Assembly (NCBI RefSeq): GCF_000242915.1
Contig: NZ_AFRZ01000001.1
Coordinates: forward strand, 2,356,001-2,420,000
DNA: 64,000 nucleotides
Direction of reading: 5' to 3'
DNA from: Sulfurimonas gotlandica GD1
Lineage (GTDB): Bacteria > Campylobacterota > Campylobacteria > Campylobacterales > Sulfurimonadaceae
The notes under the pieces were generated by a model. The model was not told the DNA's origin, ran no database searches, and saw only the letters and a list, made by a program, of their open reading frames with translations. How positions within the stretch are numbered: position 1 is the first letter of the stretch; every line of letters begins with the position of its first letter. A program made the position numbers and the translations under genes. Shown here in pieces: positions 53,678 to 62,796 of this stretch.

Positions 53678-56386
53678 ATGCAGCATCTCATAGGTGAAAA
53701 TTGGCACAGTTTAGAAAGTCAAAAGATAGTTGAACTCTTTGAAAGTGACGTGACAGATGGGTTAGGATCTCTCAGTATTAAGCACCGTGAAGAGTTTTTT
53801 GGTAAAAATGCACTAAAAGAGAAAAAGCAAGACTCCTATCTTAAAAAGTTTTTTATTCAGTTTCATAATGCACTTATCTACATACTTCTTGGTGCATCTG
53901 CTGTTACTGCATTTTTACATGAGTGGGTAGATAGCGGAGTAATCTTTGGCGTTGTAATCATAAACGTTATCATAGGCTTTATGCAGGAAGTAAAAGCACA
54001 AGAAGCCATAGAATCACTTAAGCAGATGATGCATACTGAAGCAGTAGTCATAAGAGACAGTAAAAAAATAACTATAGATTCTGTAGACTTAGTTCCTGGA
54101 GATATAGTTATGCTTGAATCAGGTTCAAAAGTTCCTGCTGATATGAGACTAATCGAAATACGAGACTTAAAGGTTGACGAGTCTATGCTTACTGGTGAAT
54201 CACTCGCTGTTTTTAAAAACATATCTACACATTCTGAGAACAGCATCTTGGGTGACAGAAAGAACATGACATACTCAGGAACCTTTGTTACGTATGGTCG
54301 GGCAAAGGGTATTGTTGTAGCTACATCCAATCATACCGAACTTGGAAAGATCGCACATCTTATAGAAAATACAACAGCGATGCAAACACCTCTTACAAAA
54401 AAGATAGCAGAATTTTCAAAAATCCTGCTCTATGTGATACTAGCTCTTGCTGCCTTTACATTTATCGTAGGTGTGTTAAGAGACAAGAGTGCTGTTGAGA
54501 CATTTATGGCATCTGTGGCTCTTGCAGTTGGCGCTATTCCAGAAGGCTTACCTGCAGCTGTAACAATTACACTTGCTATCGGTGTAAGTCGTATGGCTAG
54601 TAAAAACGCCATCATCAGAAAACTAGCGGCTGTTGAGACACTAGGTAGTGTAACAACAATATGTTCAGACAAGACGGGTACACTGACTCAAAACAAGATG
54701 ACAGTAACAAATATATTTTGTGGTAATGAGTCTTATGAAGTAACTGGGAATGGCTACGAGCCAAAAGGGCATATTCTTAAAAATGGAGAACAGTTAGCAT
54801 CTTGTAACAATAATTTAAATGAGGTTTTAAAAGCAGGTTATCTCTGTAATGAGTCATATCTGGTAAGAAAAGATGGACACTATGATATAAGCGGTGATCC
54901 GACTGAGGGTGCTTTAATAGTCAGTTCAATTAAATGCGGATGGGATGAACATAGATTAAATAAATCATATCCTAGAGTTGATATTCTGCCATTTGAATCT
55001 GATAGACAGTTTATGGCGACGATAAATAAATACGTTAAAAATAATCAAAATATTATTTACATAAAAGGCTCTATAGAAGTTATTTTAGAGATTTGTGATT
55101 TTGAGTTTTTAAATGGAGAGTCTAAAGTAATAGACAAAAAGTCTATTATGAAAAAGGTAGAAGAGTACGCATCTGATGGATTAAGAGTTCTAGCTATTGC
55201 TGAAAAACTAACAGATAAAGAGAAGATAGAAGAGTCAGAGCTAGAGAATGAATTTATATTTTTAGGTCTTCAAGCAATGATGGACCCTCCAAGACCAGAG
55301 GCTATAAAAGCTGTACAAGAGTCTAAAGGTGCTGGTATAAATATCATAATGATAACTGGAGACCATGCTCTTACTGCATTTTCTATTGCCAAGATGATGT
55401 ATATTGTTGATAATGACGCCAAGTTTGAAGAGTCTGTTCTTGTTGGAAATGATTTAATGAAGATTAGCGATGATGAACTTATAAAAAAAGTAGCAACAGT
55501 CAAGGTCTTTGCAAGAGTAGAGCCTGAACAAAAACTTCGAATAGTAGATGCTCTTCAAGCCAGAGGTGAAATAGTTGCAATGACTGGAGACGGAGTCAAC
55601 GATGCACCTGCGCTAAAACAGGCAGACATCGGTATAGCCATGGGTTATGGTGGTACAGAGGTAGCAAAAGAAGCATCTGATATGATACTTAGTGATGATA
55701 ATTTCCGCTCAATCGCACATGCTGTAAAAGAGGGCAGAATAGTCTTTGATAATCTGATAAAGTTCATTACATGGACTTTGCCGACAAATCTTGGAGAGGG
55801 CCTTGTTATCATGGTAGCGATTGTCCTTGGTCTAACTCTTCCGATACTTCCTCTACAAATACTCTGGATAAATATGTCAACTGCTATCTTCTTGGGACTT
55901 ATGCTAGTCTTTGAATCAGGTGAAGGCTACATTATGAAAAGAGCACCAAGAAACCCTAATACTCCAATCCTGACCAAAGAGATAATTCATCAGATGCTGG
56001 TAGTCGGTGTATATATGCTAGTGGCATCTTATGGTATGTTTAATTATGCTCTTTCTAATGGTCACAGCATAGAATATGCGAGAACTATAGCGGTAAATAT
56101 CTTTGTATTTATTGAGCTTTTTTATCTATTTAACTGTAAAGAATTGCAGCGATCAGTTTTTAGAACTAACGTGTTTAGTAATAAATTCTTACTTTTAGGA
56201 GTCGTTCTGATGACTCTCTCTCAGATTGCATTTACTCATACGGATTTTATGAACGACATCTTTAAAAGTGAATCTTTAGATTTATCGACGTGGATAGAGA
56301 TTATAGTTATCTCATTCTCTGTTATGTTTGTAGTTGAAATAAAAAGATATATAGATAGTGTTATTGATAAAAGGTCGAGCAGTTAA
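53678..56386 (+). CDS. P-type cation-transporting ATPase (P2-like)
   Basis: The 902-residue ATPase has the phosphorylation motif D331-K-T-G-T in ICSDKTGTLTQ, the TGES loop (MLTGESLAV), GDGVNDAPALKQADIGIAMG and the PEGLP motif of P2A pumps. In TM6, where Ca2+ pumps have N-x-x-T-D, it has N732-M-S-T735-A736, so a metal-ligand Asp is missing and specificity may not be Ca2+. It starts 12 bases after the hydrogenase large subunit and may be co-transcribed. Confidence 0.88.
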   Translation: MQHLIGENWHSLESQKIVELFESDVTDGLGSLSIKHREEFFGKNALKEKKQDSYLKKFFIQFHNALIYILLGASAVTAFLHEWVDSGVIFGVVIINVIIGFMQEVKAQEAIESLKQMMHTEAVVIRDSKKITIDSVDLVPGDIVMLESGSKVPADMRLIEIRDLKVDESMLTGESLAVFKNISTHSENSILGDRKNMTYSGTFVTYGRAKGIVVATSNHTELGKIAHLIENTTAMQTPLTKKIAEFSKILLYVILALAAFTFIVGVLRDKSAVETFMASVALAVGAIPEGLPAAVTITLAIGVSRMASKNAIIRKLAAVETLGSVTTICSDKTGTLTQNKMTVTNIFCGNESYEVTGNGYEPKGHILKNGEQLASCNNNLNEVLKAGYLCNESYLVRKDGHYDISGDPTEGALIVSSIKCGWDEHRLNKSYPRVDILPFESDRQFMATINKYVKNNQNIIYIKGSIEVILEICDFEFLNGESKVIDKKSIMKKVEEYASDGLRVLAIAEKLTDKEKIEESELENEFIFLGLQAMMDPPRPEAIKAVQESKGAGINIIMITGDHALTAFSIAKMMYIVDNDAKFEESVLVGNDLMKISDDELIKKVATVKVFARVEPEQKLRIVDALQARGEIVAMTGDGVNDAPALKQADIGIAMGYGGTEVAKEASDMILSDDNFRSIAHAVKEGRIVFDNLIKFITWTLPTNLGEGLVIMVAIVLGLTLPILPLQILWINMSTAIFLGLMLVFESGEGYIMKRAPRNPNTPILTKEIIHQMLVVGVYMLVASYGMFNYALSNGHSIEYARTIAVNIFVFIELFYLFNCKELQRSVFRTNVFSNKFLLLGVVLMTLSQIAFTHTDFMNDIFKSESLDLSTWIEIIVISFSVMFVVEIKRYIDSVIDKRSSS

Positions 56387-57777
56387 GATTTTTTAGAATT
56401 AGGGACTTCATTTCTCTTTTTACGCTTCATTTGAAGTCGCTCACGAATACTGTTTAGTTTATCTATATCTTTGGTTTTCATTTTGACTTGTGTATCTGCA
56501 ATGGTTTCACCATGTTTGATATCGAGCATATCTGATTTTTTCATCGCTAGAATCTGTGATGGAAAAACGCTACGATGACCAGTCATTAAAAAGCTGATAA
56601 CTACGGATATCGCTGCATAATGAGCTACTTCAATTCCAAACAACTCCATTGCCATAATAGTTGCTGCAATTGGCGCATTTGTTGTTCCTGCAAGTACACT
56701 AATAAACCCTAGTGCCGCAAAAAAAGCTATATGATCACCCATAACAGAGCCAAAGAGATTACCGCTAGTTGCACCTATGTAAAAGATAGGTGTGACAACT
56801 CCACCACTTCCTCCTACAGCTAAAGTAATAGATGTAAATATTGTTTTAACAATAAAAGCATACCAAGGAATATCTTGGTAAATATTTGGGTCAGGTTGTA
56901 GAGCATTGTCTATTGTTGCAAGCCCCAATCCAAAGTATTGTTCTCCTACTAGCAGTGAAATAAGAACTAAAGTAAGACCACCTAAAAATGCTTTAATATA
57001 AACATTTAAAGGAATTTTTTTAATAGCACTGTTTATTCGTTTTAAGAAAGTTATAGTGATATCAGAGATTAAACCAAAAAATAATCCTGCCAGGACAACT
57101 TGAAAAATAAGAGGAAGATTTATCTCAACTTGATGTTTAAAATTTATGTCAAAATATGTATATTCTATTCCAAGGTATTGTGCAGTTGAAAATGCCGCAA
57201 AACCAGCAATAAAAGATGGAAGAAGAACTTCGTAACGGATTAGTCCAATTATGAGAACTTCAACCCCAAAAATAGCACCTGCTATAGGTGTGCCAAAAAC
57301 AGATGCAAAACCGGCACCGATTCCGCAGATGACAAGTTTTTTTCTGTCTTCTTCACTAAAATTAAATAGCTCTGAGACAAAAGAAGCCATACCTGCACCA
57401 ATCTGTGCTCCTGGCCCTTCTTTACCTACAGAACCACCAGAAAAAATAGTCATGACTGTTGCAAGTAGTTTTACAGGAATTACTGAAAGTTCTATCTTTC
57501 CACTTTTTTTATGCACAGCTTCAATAACTTTTTCTGTACCGTGGCCCTTTGCATCCGGAGCAAATTTATTTACAACCCAAACTGTTGCAACAAGCGCAAA
57601 TGGAAGCAGATAATAGTGTGGAAATGGTAGTGATTCTTGATTTTGTTCTGAAAATTGTAAGATTTTTAAAAATAGTGTAACACTGGCACCGATAATAATG
57701 CCAATCATAGAGGAGAGTAATAGCCACTTTGTAACACTTATAAAGATAGTCGTCTGCTCGATAGTATGTTTTTTCAT
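56383..57777 (-). CDS. ClC family chloride channel/antiporter
   Basis: This 464-residue membrane protein has the ClC selectivity motif GKEGPGAQIGAG (gating Glu present), the GSGGVVTPIFYIGA segment and a conserved Glu in GVEVLIIGLI. These features fit a Cl-/H+ exchanger but do not prove it. There is no CBS domain. The C-terminus is basic. It overlaps the convergent P-type ATPase end by four bases and diverges from the Hyf-like operon. Confidence 0.9.
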   Translation of the reverse strand: MKKHTIEQTTIFISVTKWLLLSSMIGIIIGASVTLFLKILQFSEQNQESLPFPHYYLLPFALVATVWVVNKFAPDAKGHGTEKVIEAVHKKSGKIELSVIPVKLLATVMTIFSGGSVGKEGPGAQIGAGMASFVSELFNFSEEDRKKLVICGIGAGFASVFGTPIAGAIFGVEVLIIGLIRYEVLLPSFIAGFAAFSTAQYLGIEYTYFDINFKHQVEINLPLIFQVVLAGLFFGLISDITITFLKRINSAIKKIPLNVYIKAFLGGLTLVLISLLVGEQYFGLGLATIDNALQPDPNIYQDIPWYAFIVKTIFTSITLAVGGSGGVVTPIFYIGATSGNLFGSVMGDHIAFFAALGFISVLAGTTNAPIAATIMAMELFGIEVAHYAAISVVISFLMTGHRSVFPSQILAMKKSDMLDIKHGETIADTQVKMKTKDIDKLNSIRERLQMKRKKRNEVPNSKKS

Positions 57778-57792
57778 ATGTTATGTATTGTA

Positions 57793-57807
57793 CTCTATTT
57801 AATAGAG
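57793..57807. promoter_or_regulatory. Palindrome between ClC gene and Hyf-like operon
   Basis: CTCTATT-T-AATAGAG is a perfect 7-bp inverted repeat with a one-base centre, in the 90-base divergent region. It could be an operator or a short hairpin; no matched copy was noticed elsewhere. Confidence 0.3.
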
Positions 57808-57867
57808 ATTAGTGTAAGCTAAGTGATAATAGTTTAGAATAGTGTATAAATTGTTTCAAAGGTATCA

Positions 57868-59637
57868 ATGCGAATGTATGATGTTTTGATTATTTCTCCC
57901 TTAATATTTGCACTAATGGTTATGCTAAACAGGTATGTCATGCAAAACACAATGGCAATTGTTTTTGTTAGCATCTTAGCTATTGTAAGCCTTAGTCATC
58001 TGTTCACTACAATTGACGTTTTACAAGCTTCACTGCCGCATCTCTTTCATAATATATTTATGTTTATTGATTTTATTTTACTAGCATACTTTCTCTGGCA
58101 GGGTATAGCCAAAAAACACAGCTTAGTTACTATGTTTGCCGTAATCCAGATGCTACTTTACACTTATGTTATATCTCTATCTCCAACTCTGCTCTCTAGT
58201 GATATTTTAGTCGATAAAGTATCTTCTATAATGTACTTAGTCATAAATATAGTCGGCGGAGTTATTATTATATACGCTCTTGAATATATTAAAAGTGAAG
58301 AGTTTAGTAAGTTTAAAAAGAGTGGATTTATTGCAATGTTATTTCTCTTTTTAAGTGTGATGAACTTTATTGTCTCTACTAACAACATAGAAATATTTTT
58401 TATGCTCTTTGAATTGACAACTCTCTTTTCTTATCTTCTAATAGCTTATCGCAGTGATGAACTCTCAAACAACAACGCTTTAAAAGCACTATGGATGAAC
58501 CAGATAGGCGGAGTGGCAATACTTCTAGCTTTAGTCGTTTCCATAACCAAGTATGACACTCTTTATTTTGACATACTCATAAAAAACATAGATTCTACCT
58601 ACTTACTCCCCATAGCTCTTTTAGCGATAGCAGGATTTGTTAAGGGGGCTAGCATCCCGTTTGATAAATGGTTACTTGGAGCTATGGTAGCACCGACACC
58701 AGTTAGTGCCATACTTCATAGTGCGACGATGGTAAAGATTGCTCCGTATCTAATGCTAAAGCTTTCTCCTGCCATTATAAGTAGCGGATTTGCATCTATA
58801 ACTATAACTCTCATAGGAACATTTGTTTTCTTCGCAGCATCTATGCTCGCTCTGAGCAAAGACTACTTCAAAGAGATACTTGGTCTCTCTACCATTGCTC
58901 TTCTTGGTCTCATGATGGCTCTAGCGGCTATAGGGAGTGAAGAATCCATAACAGCTTGTCTGGTTCTCATAGTCTTTCACGCTATCTCAAAAGCACTTCT
59001 TTTTTTTCAAGCCGGAATCTTAGAAAAAGTAAATCATCTGAAATATGTAAAAGAGATAAATGGACTGGTAAATCACTCGCCGATATTAGTCTTTTTTATC
59101 ATCATAGGTTTTGCATCTCTGACACTTCCTCCATTTGGAGCTTTCATAGCAAAGTTTATGGCCATAGAGTCAATAGCAACAGAGATAACAAGAAACCCTC
59201 TATATGTTCTAGCTCTTATATTCATAGCTCTTGGAAGTGTCTTTTTAACACTTCTCTACTTTAAAGTCGTTACAAAACTCTTTGCTAAAGATGTTAGTTC
59301 TAAAGAAGACAACCATACTCCTCTGCCAAAACTCTACATGATTCCATCAAGTATATTAGTATCTCTTCTTATCATAGGCATACTTGTAAGTTATGATATG
59401 AAACTCTTAAGCTCAACGGAGATAATAGTCCCATCACTACTAATAGCCATAGTCCCCATACTCTTCGTATCTGTGCTGTTTAAAAAAGCCCATAGAGTAA
59501 AAGAGTATCACTGTGGGGAAAAGGATGAGTTAGAGTTAAGTATGTACTATTTTGCTGTATCAGATGGTTATAAAAAAATCATAACTGCTGTGGCTATACT
59601 CCTTATACTTATCTTGGTTGTAGGAGCGGTGTTATGA
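57868..59637 (+). CDS. HyfB/NuoL-like proton-antiporter subunit
   Basis: This 589-residue membrane protein has about 14 helices and the Proton_antipo_M signature (KGASIPFDKWLLGAMVAPTPVSAILHSATMVK-type; key parts WLLGAM, APTPVSA and HSATMVK). It matches HyfB/HycC/NuoL subunits that pump ions in group 4 hydrogenases and complex I. The four-base overlap with the next gene shows an operon. It begins a four-gene membrane module. Confidence 0.88.
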   Translation: MRMYDVLIISPLIFALMVMLNRYVMQNTMAIVFVSILAIVSLSHLFTTIDVLQASLPHLFHNIFMFIDFILLAYFLWQGIAKKHSLVTMFAVIQMLLYTYVISLSPTLLSSDILVDKVSSIMYLVINIVGGVIIIYALEYIKSEEFSKFKKSGFIAMLFLFLSVMNFIVSTNNIEIFFMLFELTTLFSYLLIAYRSDELSNNNALKALWMNQIGGVAILLALVVSITKYDTLYFDILIKNIDSTYLLPIALLAIAGFVKGASIPFDKWLLGAMVAPTPVSAILHSATMVKIAPYLMLKLSPAIISSGFASITITLIGTFVFFAASMLALSKDYFKEILGLSTIALLGLMMALAAIGSEESITACLVLIVFHAISKALLFFQAGILEKVNHLKYVKEINGLVNHSPILVFFIIIGFASLTLPPFGAFIAKFMAIESIATEITRNPLYVLALIFIALGSVFLTLLYFKVVTKLFAKDVSSKEDNHTPLPKLYMIPSSILVSLLIIGILVSYDMKLLSSTEIIVPSLLIAIVPILFVSVLFKKAHRVKEYHCGEKDELELSMYYFAVSDGYKKIITAVAILLILILVVGAVL

Positions 59638-60458
59638 TAGAGATTATTCTAATTATATTTGCTCCACTAATCGGTGGTTTGATTTACGGTTTTGAGAGAG
59701 TTGTTCGTGCTCGGATGCAAAATCGTCAAGGGCCTCCTATTTTACAGCCTTTTTATGACATGTACAAACTCCTGGGAAAACAAGCGTTCATAGTAAATCC
59801 GTATCATTCCATCTTGGGAATTATGCACTTTGTTACACTATGGGTAGTTGTTGCTTTTGTCATACTTGGAGAGAATCTTTTATATGTCGTTTTCTTGCAT
59901 CTACTCTCATCTATCTTTATAGTTTTAACAGGCTTTAGTGTCAGGTCAATCTACTCACATATAGGGGCAAATAGAGAACTGCTTTCTATAATCGCTTATG
60001 AGCCTATACTCATCATGCTTGCAGTTGGATTTTTCATGCTCAATGGAACTTTTGATATAGATGCCATAAGAAGTAGTAGTTCAGAACTTGCATCTATGTT
60101 TTTTCTGTTTTTAGCTTTCTTACTTGTTATCCCTGTAAAACTGAAAAAGTCTCCATTTGATGCAGCAGAAGCTCATCAGGAAATAGTCGGTGGTGTTGAG
60201 GTAGAGTTTAGCGGAGTCTTTTTTGAGTTCTTATACATGGCTAAGTGGTTGGAGTATGTCTTTATCTATTCACTGCTTATGCTCTTTGCTGGTAATAGCA
60301 TACTACTCGGAGCAGTTCTGTTTGTCGTAGTATTTTTACTTGTAAACTTAGTAGATAACTCAACTGCCAGAGTAAAGATAAACCACCTGATTAAAATAGT
60401 TCTTAGCATCGGACTGACACTTGGCATGCTAAACCTCATAGGACTCTCTTATGTTTAG
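59634..60458 (+). CDS. HyfC/NuoH-like membrane subunit
   Basis: The 274-residue protein has eight hydrophobic segments with the NuoH-like GFERVVRARMQNRQGPP motif near the N-terminus and KKSPFDAAEAHQEIVGGVEVEFSG (key residues FDAAEAHQEIVGG, EFSG) in the centre. In complex I this subunit lies at the quinone site and membrane entry. It overlaps the previous gene by four bases and the next by eight. Confidence 0.9.
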   Translation: MIEIILIIFAPLIGGLIYGFERVVRARMQNRQGPPILQPFYDMYKLLGKQAFIVNPYHSILGIMHFVTLWVVVAFVILGENLLYVVFLHLLSSIFIVLTGFSVRSIYSHIGANRELLSIIAYEPILIMLAVGFFMLNGTFDIDAIRSSSSELASMFFLFLAFLLVIPVKLKKSPFDAAEAHQEIVGGVEVEFSGVFFEFLYMAKWLEYVFIYSLLMLFAGNSILLGAVLFVVVFLLVNLVDNSTARVKINHLIKIVLSIGLTLGMLNLIGLSYV

Positions 60459-61005
60459 CCTGAAAAAGTACAGAAAAAAATCACCGTGGATACTTCACTA
60501 TAATGCGGGAAGTTGTAACGGATGCGACATAGAAATATTAGCGGCTCTTGGCCCGAAATATGACCTAGAGAGGTTTGGAGTCATAAACACAGGAAACCCA
60601 AAACAATCAGACGTATTTTTAGTGACAGGACCTGTTACATATAGAAGTAGAGAGAGACTTGTAGAGTTATATATTCAGATGCCAGAGCCAAAAGTTGTGG
60701 TTGCATTTGGAAGCTGTACATGTACTGGTGGTGTCTTTAGAGATATGTACAATGTTGAAGACGGCATAGATAGATATATACCTGTTGATGTTTATGTCCC
60801 TGGATGTGCAGCATCTCCAGAACTTTTGATAGACGGGCTTGTTAAAGCTTTAGATATTTTAAAAGAGAAGACAAAAGAGATGGAAAAACCGTTTAAACTC
60901 TTTAGAGAGTCAGCATCTGAGGATGGCATCGTTAGTCGTAGAGATAACGCACTTAGAGTAGGGGAACCCTCAACCAAGGAGGATAAAGAAGATGATAAAG
61001 ATTGA
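60451..61005 (+). CDS. NuoB/HycG-like Fe-S subunit
   Basis: The 184-residue protein has four cysteine ligands of an N2-type [4Fe-4S] cluster: GSCNGCDIEI (two Cys), FGSCTCTGG, and VPGCAASPELL. The usual PGCPPSPE is changed to PGCAASPE. It matches HycG/HyfI subunits of group 4 hydrogenases. A hydrophilic acidic tail follows. It overlaps the NuoC-like gene by 14 bases. Confidence 0.9.
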   Translation: MFSLKKYRKKSPWILHYNAGSCNGCDIEILAALGPKYDLERFGVINTGNPKQSDVFLVTGPVTYRSRERLVELYIQMPEPKVVVAFGSCTCTGGVFRDMYNVEDGIDRYIPVDVYVPGCAASPELLIDGLVKALDILKEKTKEMEKPFKLFRESASEDGIVSRRDNALRVGEPSTKEDKEDDKD

Positions 61006-61339
61006 AGTCTCGTTAGAGAACGTAAGAGATAAGATAAAAGAGTTTTACAAAGAAAAAGAGTGGCATTTTTTGACTCTAAACGGTGTTGCACTTGAAGATA
61101 ATAAGGTCGAGATTCAGTGGATATTTTCAAAGTATGAGGCTATGGATGAGGTAGTTGTATTCTATGCGAAGATAAAGTACTCTGAAATCGTGCCTTCCAT
61201 AGTAGACATAATCCCATCTGCGATAATCTCTCAACGTGAGATAGTTGATATGTTTGGTGTTGAAGTAGAGGGAAGTGAAAAAGGACTCTACCTTGATGAA
61301 GACTCAGAGCTACGACCTTTATCATGTACAGTAAATTAA
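60992..61339 (+). CDS. NuoC/HycE-N-like 30-kDa subunit
   Basis: The 115-residue protein matches the core of the 30-kDa subunit, with FYAKIKYSEIVPSIVDIIPSAIISQREIVDMFGVEVEG; key parts are QREIVDMFGVE and the preceding beta-strand. It ends soon after (RPLSCTVN). In HycE and NuoCD this domain leads into the large (49-kDa) subunit, but here a stop follows and the next gene is an opposite-strand TetR. No large-subunit sequence was seen after it. Confidence 0.85.
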   Translation: MIKIEVSLENVRDKIKEFYKEKEWHFLTLNGVALEDNKVEIQWIFSKYEAMDEVVVFYAKIKYSEIVPSIVDIIPSAIISQREIVDMFGVEVEGSEKGLYLDEDSELRPLSCTVN

Positions 61340-61364
61340 AGTTGCGTCATCCTCTGGTCTTATT

Positions 61365-61943
61365 TCATTTTCTCTTTTTTGTTAAGTAAGGTTTCATAGC
61401 GGCTGACGTATACTTTATGACTTTTTGAACTGAGTCAGCATCTACCTCTTGCCCTATTGTGTGTAAAAGTGAACTGTAAAACTGCCAAGATAAAGAGATG
61501 GAATCTACAAGAAAGTCTATATCCTCTTCATCTGTTATAGTAAGTTCTTCATTTATTATAAGGTTATTCAAAACTTGTCTTATGCGTCTACGGTGTGCGA
61601 TATTATCTTTTATGTATAGATCTTCTAGCTCAGAGTCTCGTGCAAAAAGTGAAAGCATCTCTTTAAAGAAGAAGCGGTATTTCCACTGAACTTTTATAAG
61701 TATCTTTTCATGTTCGTGTAAAGTAGCTATAGATTTTGGAAGTTCATCTACAGATAGTGTTGTCTCTTTGCGCATCTGTATATATAATAAACGTATTATT
61801 TCTTCACGGTTTTTATAATGATAGTGCAGATTACCTGGACTAATCCCTATCGCTTTTGCTATATGGTTCGTAGTAGAGGATTGCGTACTTGTTTCATTAA
61901 AAAGTTCACGAGCCGCTTCTAAAATAGCTTCTTTTCTTGACAT
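61365..61943 (-). CDS. TetR/AcrR family transcriptional repressor
   Basis: The 192-residue protein has an N-terminal TetR HTH (AARELFNETSTQSSTTNHIAKAIGISPGNLHYHYKNREE; key parts NHIAKAIGIS and LHYHYKN) and a helical ligand domain. It diverges from yceI. Near-identical palindromes lie upstream of itself and on the yceI promoter, so it probably represses both. The ligand is unknown. Confidence 0.9.
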   Translation of the reverse strand: MSRKEAILEAARELFNETSTQSSTTNHIAKAIGISPGNLHYHYKNREEIIRLLYIQMRKETTLSVDELPKSIATLHEHEKILIKVQWKYRFFFKEMLSLFARDSELEDLYIKDNIAHRRRIRQVLNNLIINEELTITDEEDIDFLVDSISLSWQFYSSLLHTIGQEVDADSVQKVIKYTSAAMKPYLTKKRK

Positions 61944-61967
61944 TTTTATTCCTTATAGTGAAATTAT

Positions 61968-61981
61968 AGTGTAATTACTCT
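61968..61981. promoter_or_regulatory. TetR operator candidate A (tetR side)
   Basis: AGTGTAATTACTCT is an imperfect palindrome around GTAATTAC, 24 bases upstream of the tetR ATG. Its reverse complement is identical to the operator at 62113-62126, so both should bind the same protein; autoregulation is likely. Confidence 0.65.
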
Positions 61982-62067
61982 ATTAAGTCAATGAATTGTA
62001 TAATTCTATATAGTCACCTAGTTAACGATACTTATGGCTTGTATTTATGATATATATTTGGACTATT

Positions 62068-62126
62068 AGAGTAATTGCTCTTGACATTATTTTTTTATTG
62101 GCATATAATTTTAGAGTAATTACACT
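62068..62126 (+). promoter_or_regulatory. Consensus sigma70 promoter of yceI with two TetR operator candidates
   Basis: TTGACA (62081-62086), a 17-base spacer and TATAAT (62104-62109) match the sigma70 consensus exactly. AGAGTAATTGCTCT (62068-62081) touches the -35, and AGAGTAATTACACT (62113-62126) lies just after the -10. The latter is the inverted form of the site at 61968. This is a typical repressor layout. Confidence 0.7.
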
Positions 62127-62167
62127 AAATATAAAAAAGTGTAGATAAAAAATCAAAGGAAAGAAAA

Positions 62168-62740
62168 ATGAAATTAGTTCAAAGTTTAGCACTTAGTGCA
62201 GTAGTAGGTTTAAGTTTTTTAAATGCTGCAAGTTACAATGTAGATGCAAGTCATTCAGACGTAGGTTTTAAAGTAAAGCATATGATGATTAGTAATGTGA
62301 AAGGAAGTTTTGAAAAGTTTGGTGGTACTTTTACTATTGATGAAAAAACAAAACAGTTTTCTGCCATAAATGGTACGGTGGAAGTTGCTAGTTTAACAAC
62401 ACAAGAAACTAAGAGAGATATCCACCTTAAAAGTGGGGATTTTTTTGACGTGGCTAAATACCCACAAATGCACCTAAAATTTCTTAAACAAAATGATGAC
62501 AAGGCAACTTTTGAACTTACTATAAAAGATGTTACAAAAGTAGTAACACTTGATATTGAAGAAATAAGTGGCACGATAAAAGACCCATGGGGTAATACAA
62601 GACTAGCATTTGAACTTCAAGGTAAAATCAATCGTAAAGATTTTAACATCAATTTTAATCAATTACTAGAAACTGGTGGTCTAATTGTTGCAGACGAAGT
62701 AAAGTTTGATATTGTTTTAGAAGGAATTCAAACTAAGTAG
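62168..62740 (+). CDS. YceI family periplasmic protein
   Basis: The 190-residue protein has a Sec signal (MKLVQSLALSAVVGLSFLNAA) and the YceI lipocalin-like fold (YNVDASHSDVGFKVKHM, then DFFDVAKYPQMHLKF near 105). YceI proteins bind isoprenoid or other amphiphilic molecules. Promoter and operators are described at 62068-62126. A pirin and a CDGSH protein follow. Confidence 0.92.
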   Translation: MKLVQSLALSAVVGLSFLNAASYNVDASHSDVGFKVKHMMISNVKGSFEKFGGTFTIDEKTKQFSAINGTVEVASLTTQETKRDIHLKSGDFFDVAKYPQMHLKFLKQNDDKATFELTIKDVTKVVTLDIEEISGTIKDPWGNTRLAFELQGKINRKDFNINFNQLLETGGLIVADEVKFDIVLEGIQTK

Positions 62741-62796
62741 TTAAGTATAGAAAAAATAAATATAGTATTATATATACTTATATAAAGGAGTCTGTT

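Noticed and set aside
57868-61339. Respiratory complex I (nuo) operon
   Set aside because: Only NuoL/H/B/C-like subunits are present; the NuoB/C-like parts resemble HycG/HycE-N, and most nuo subunits are absent.
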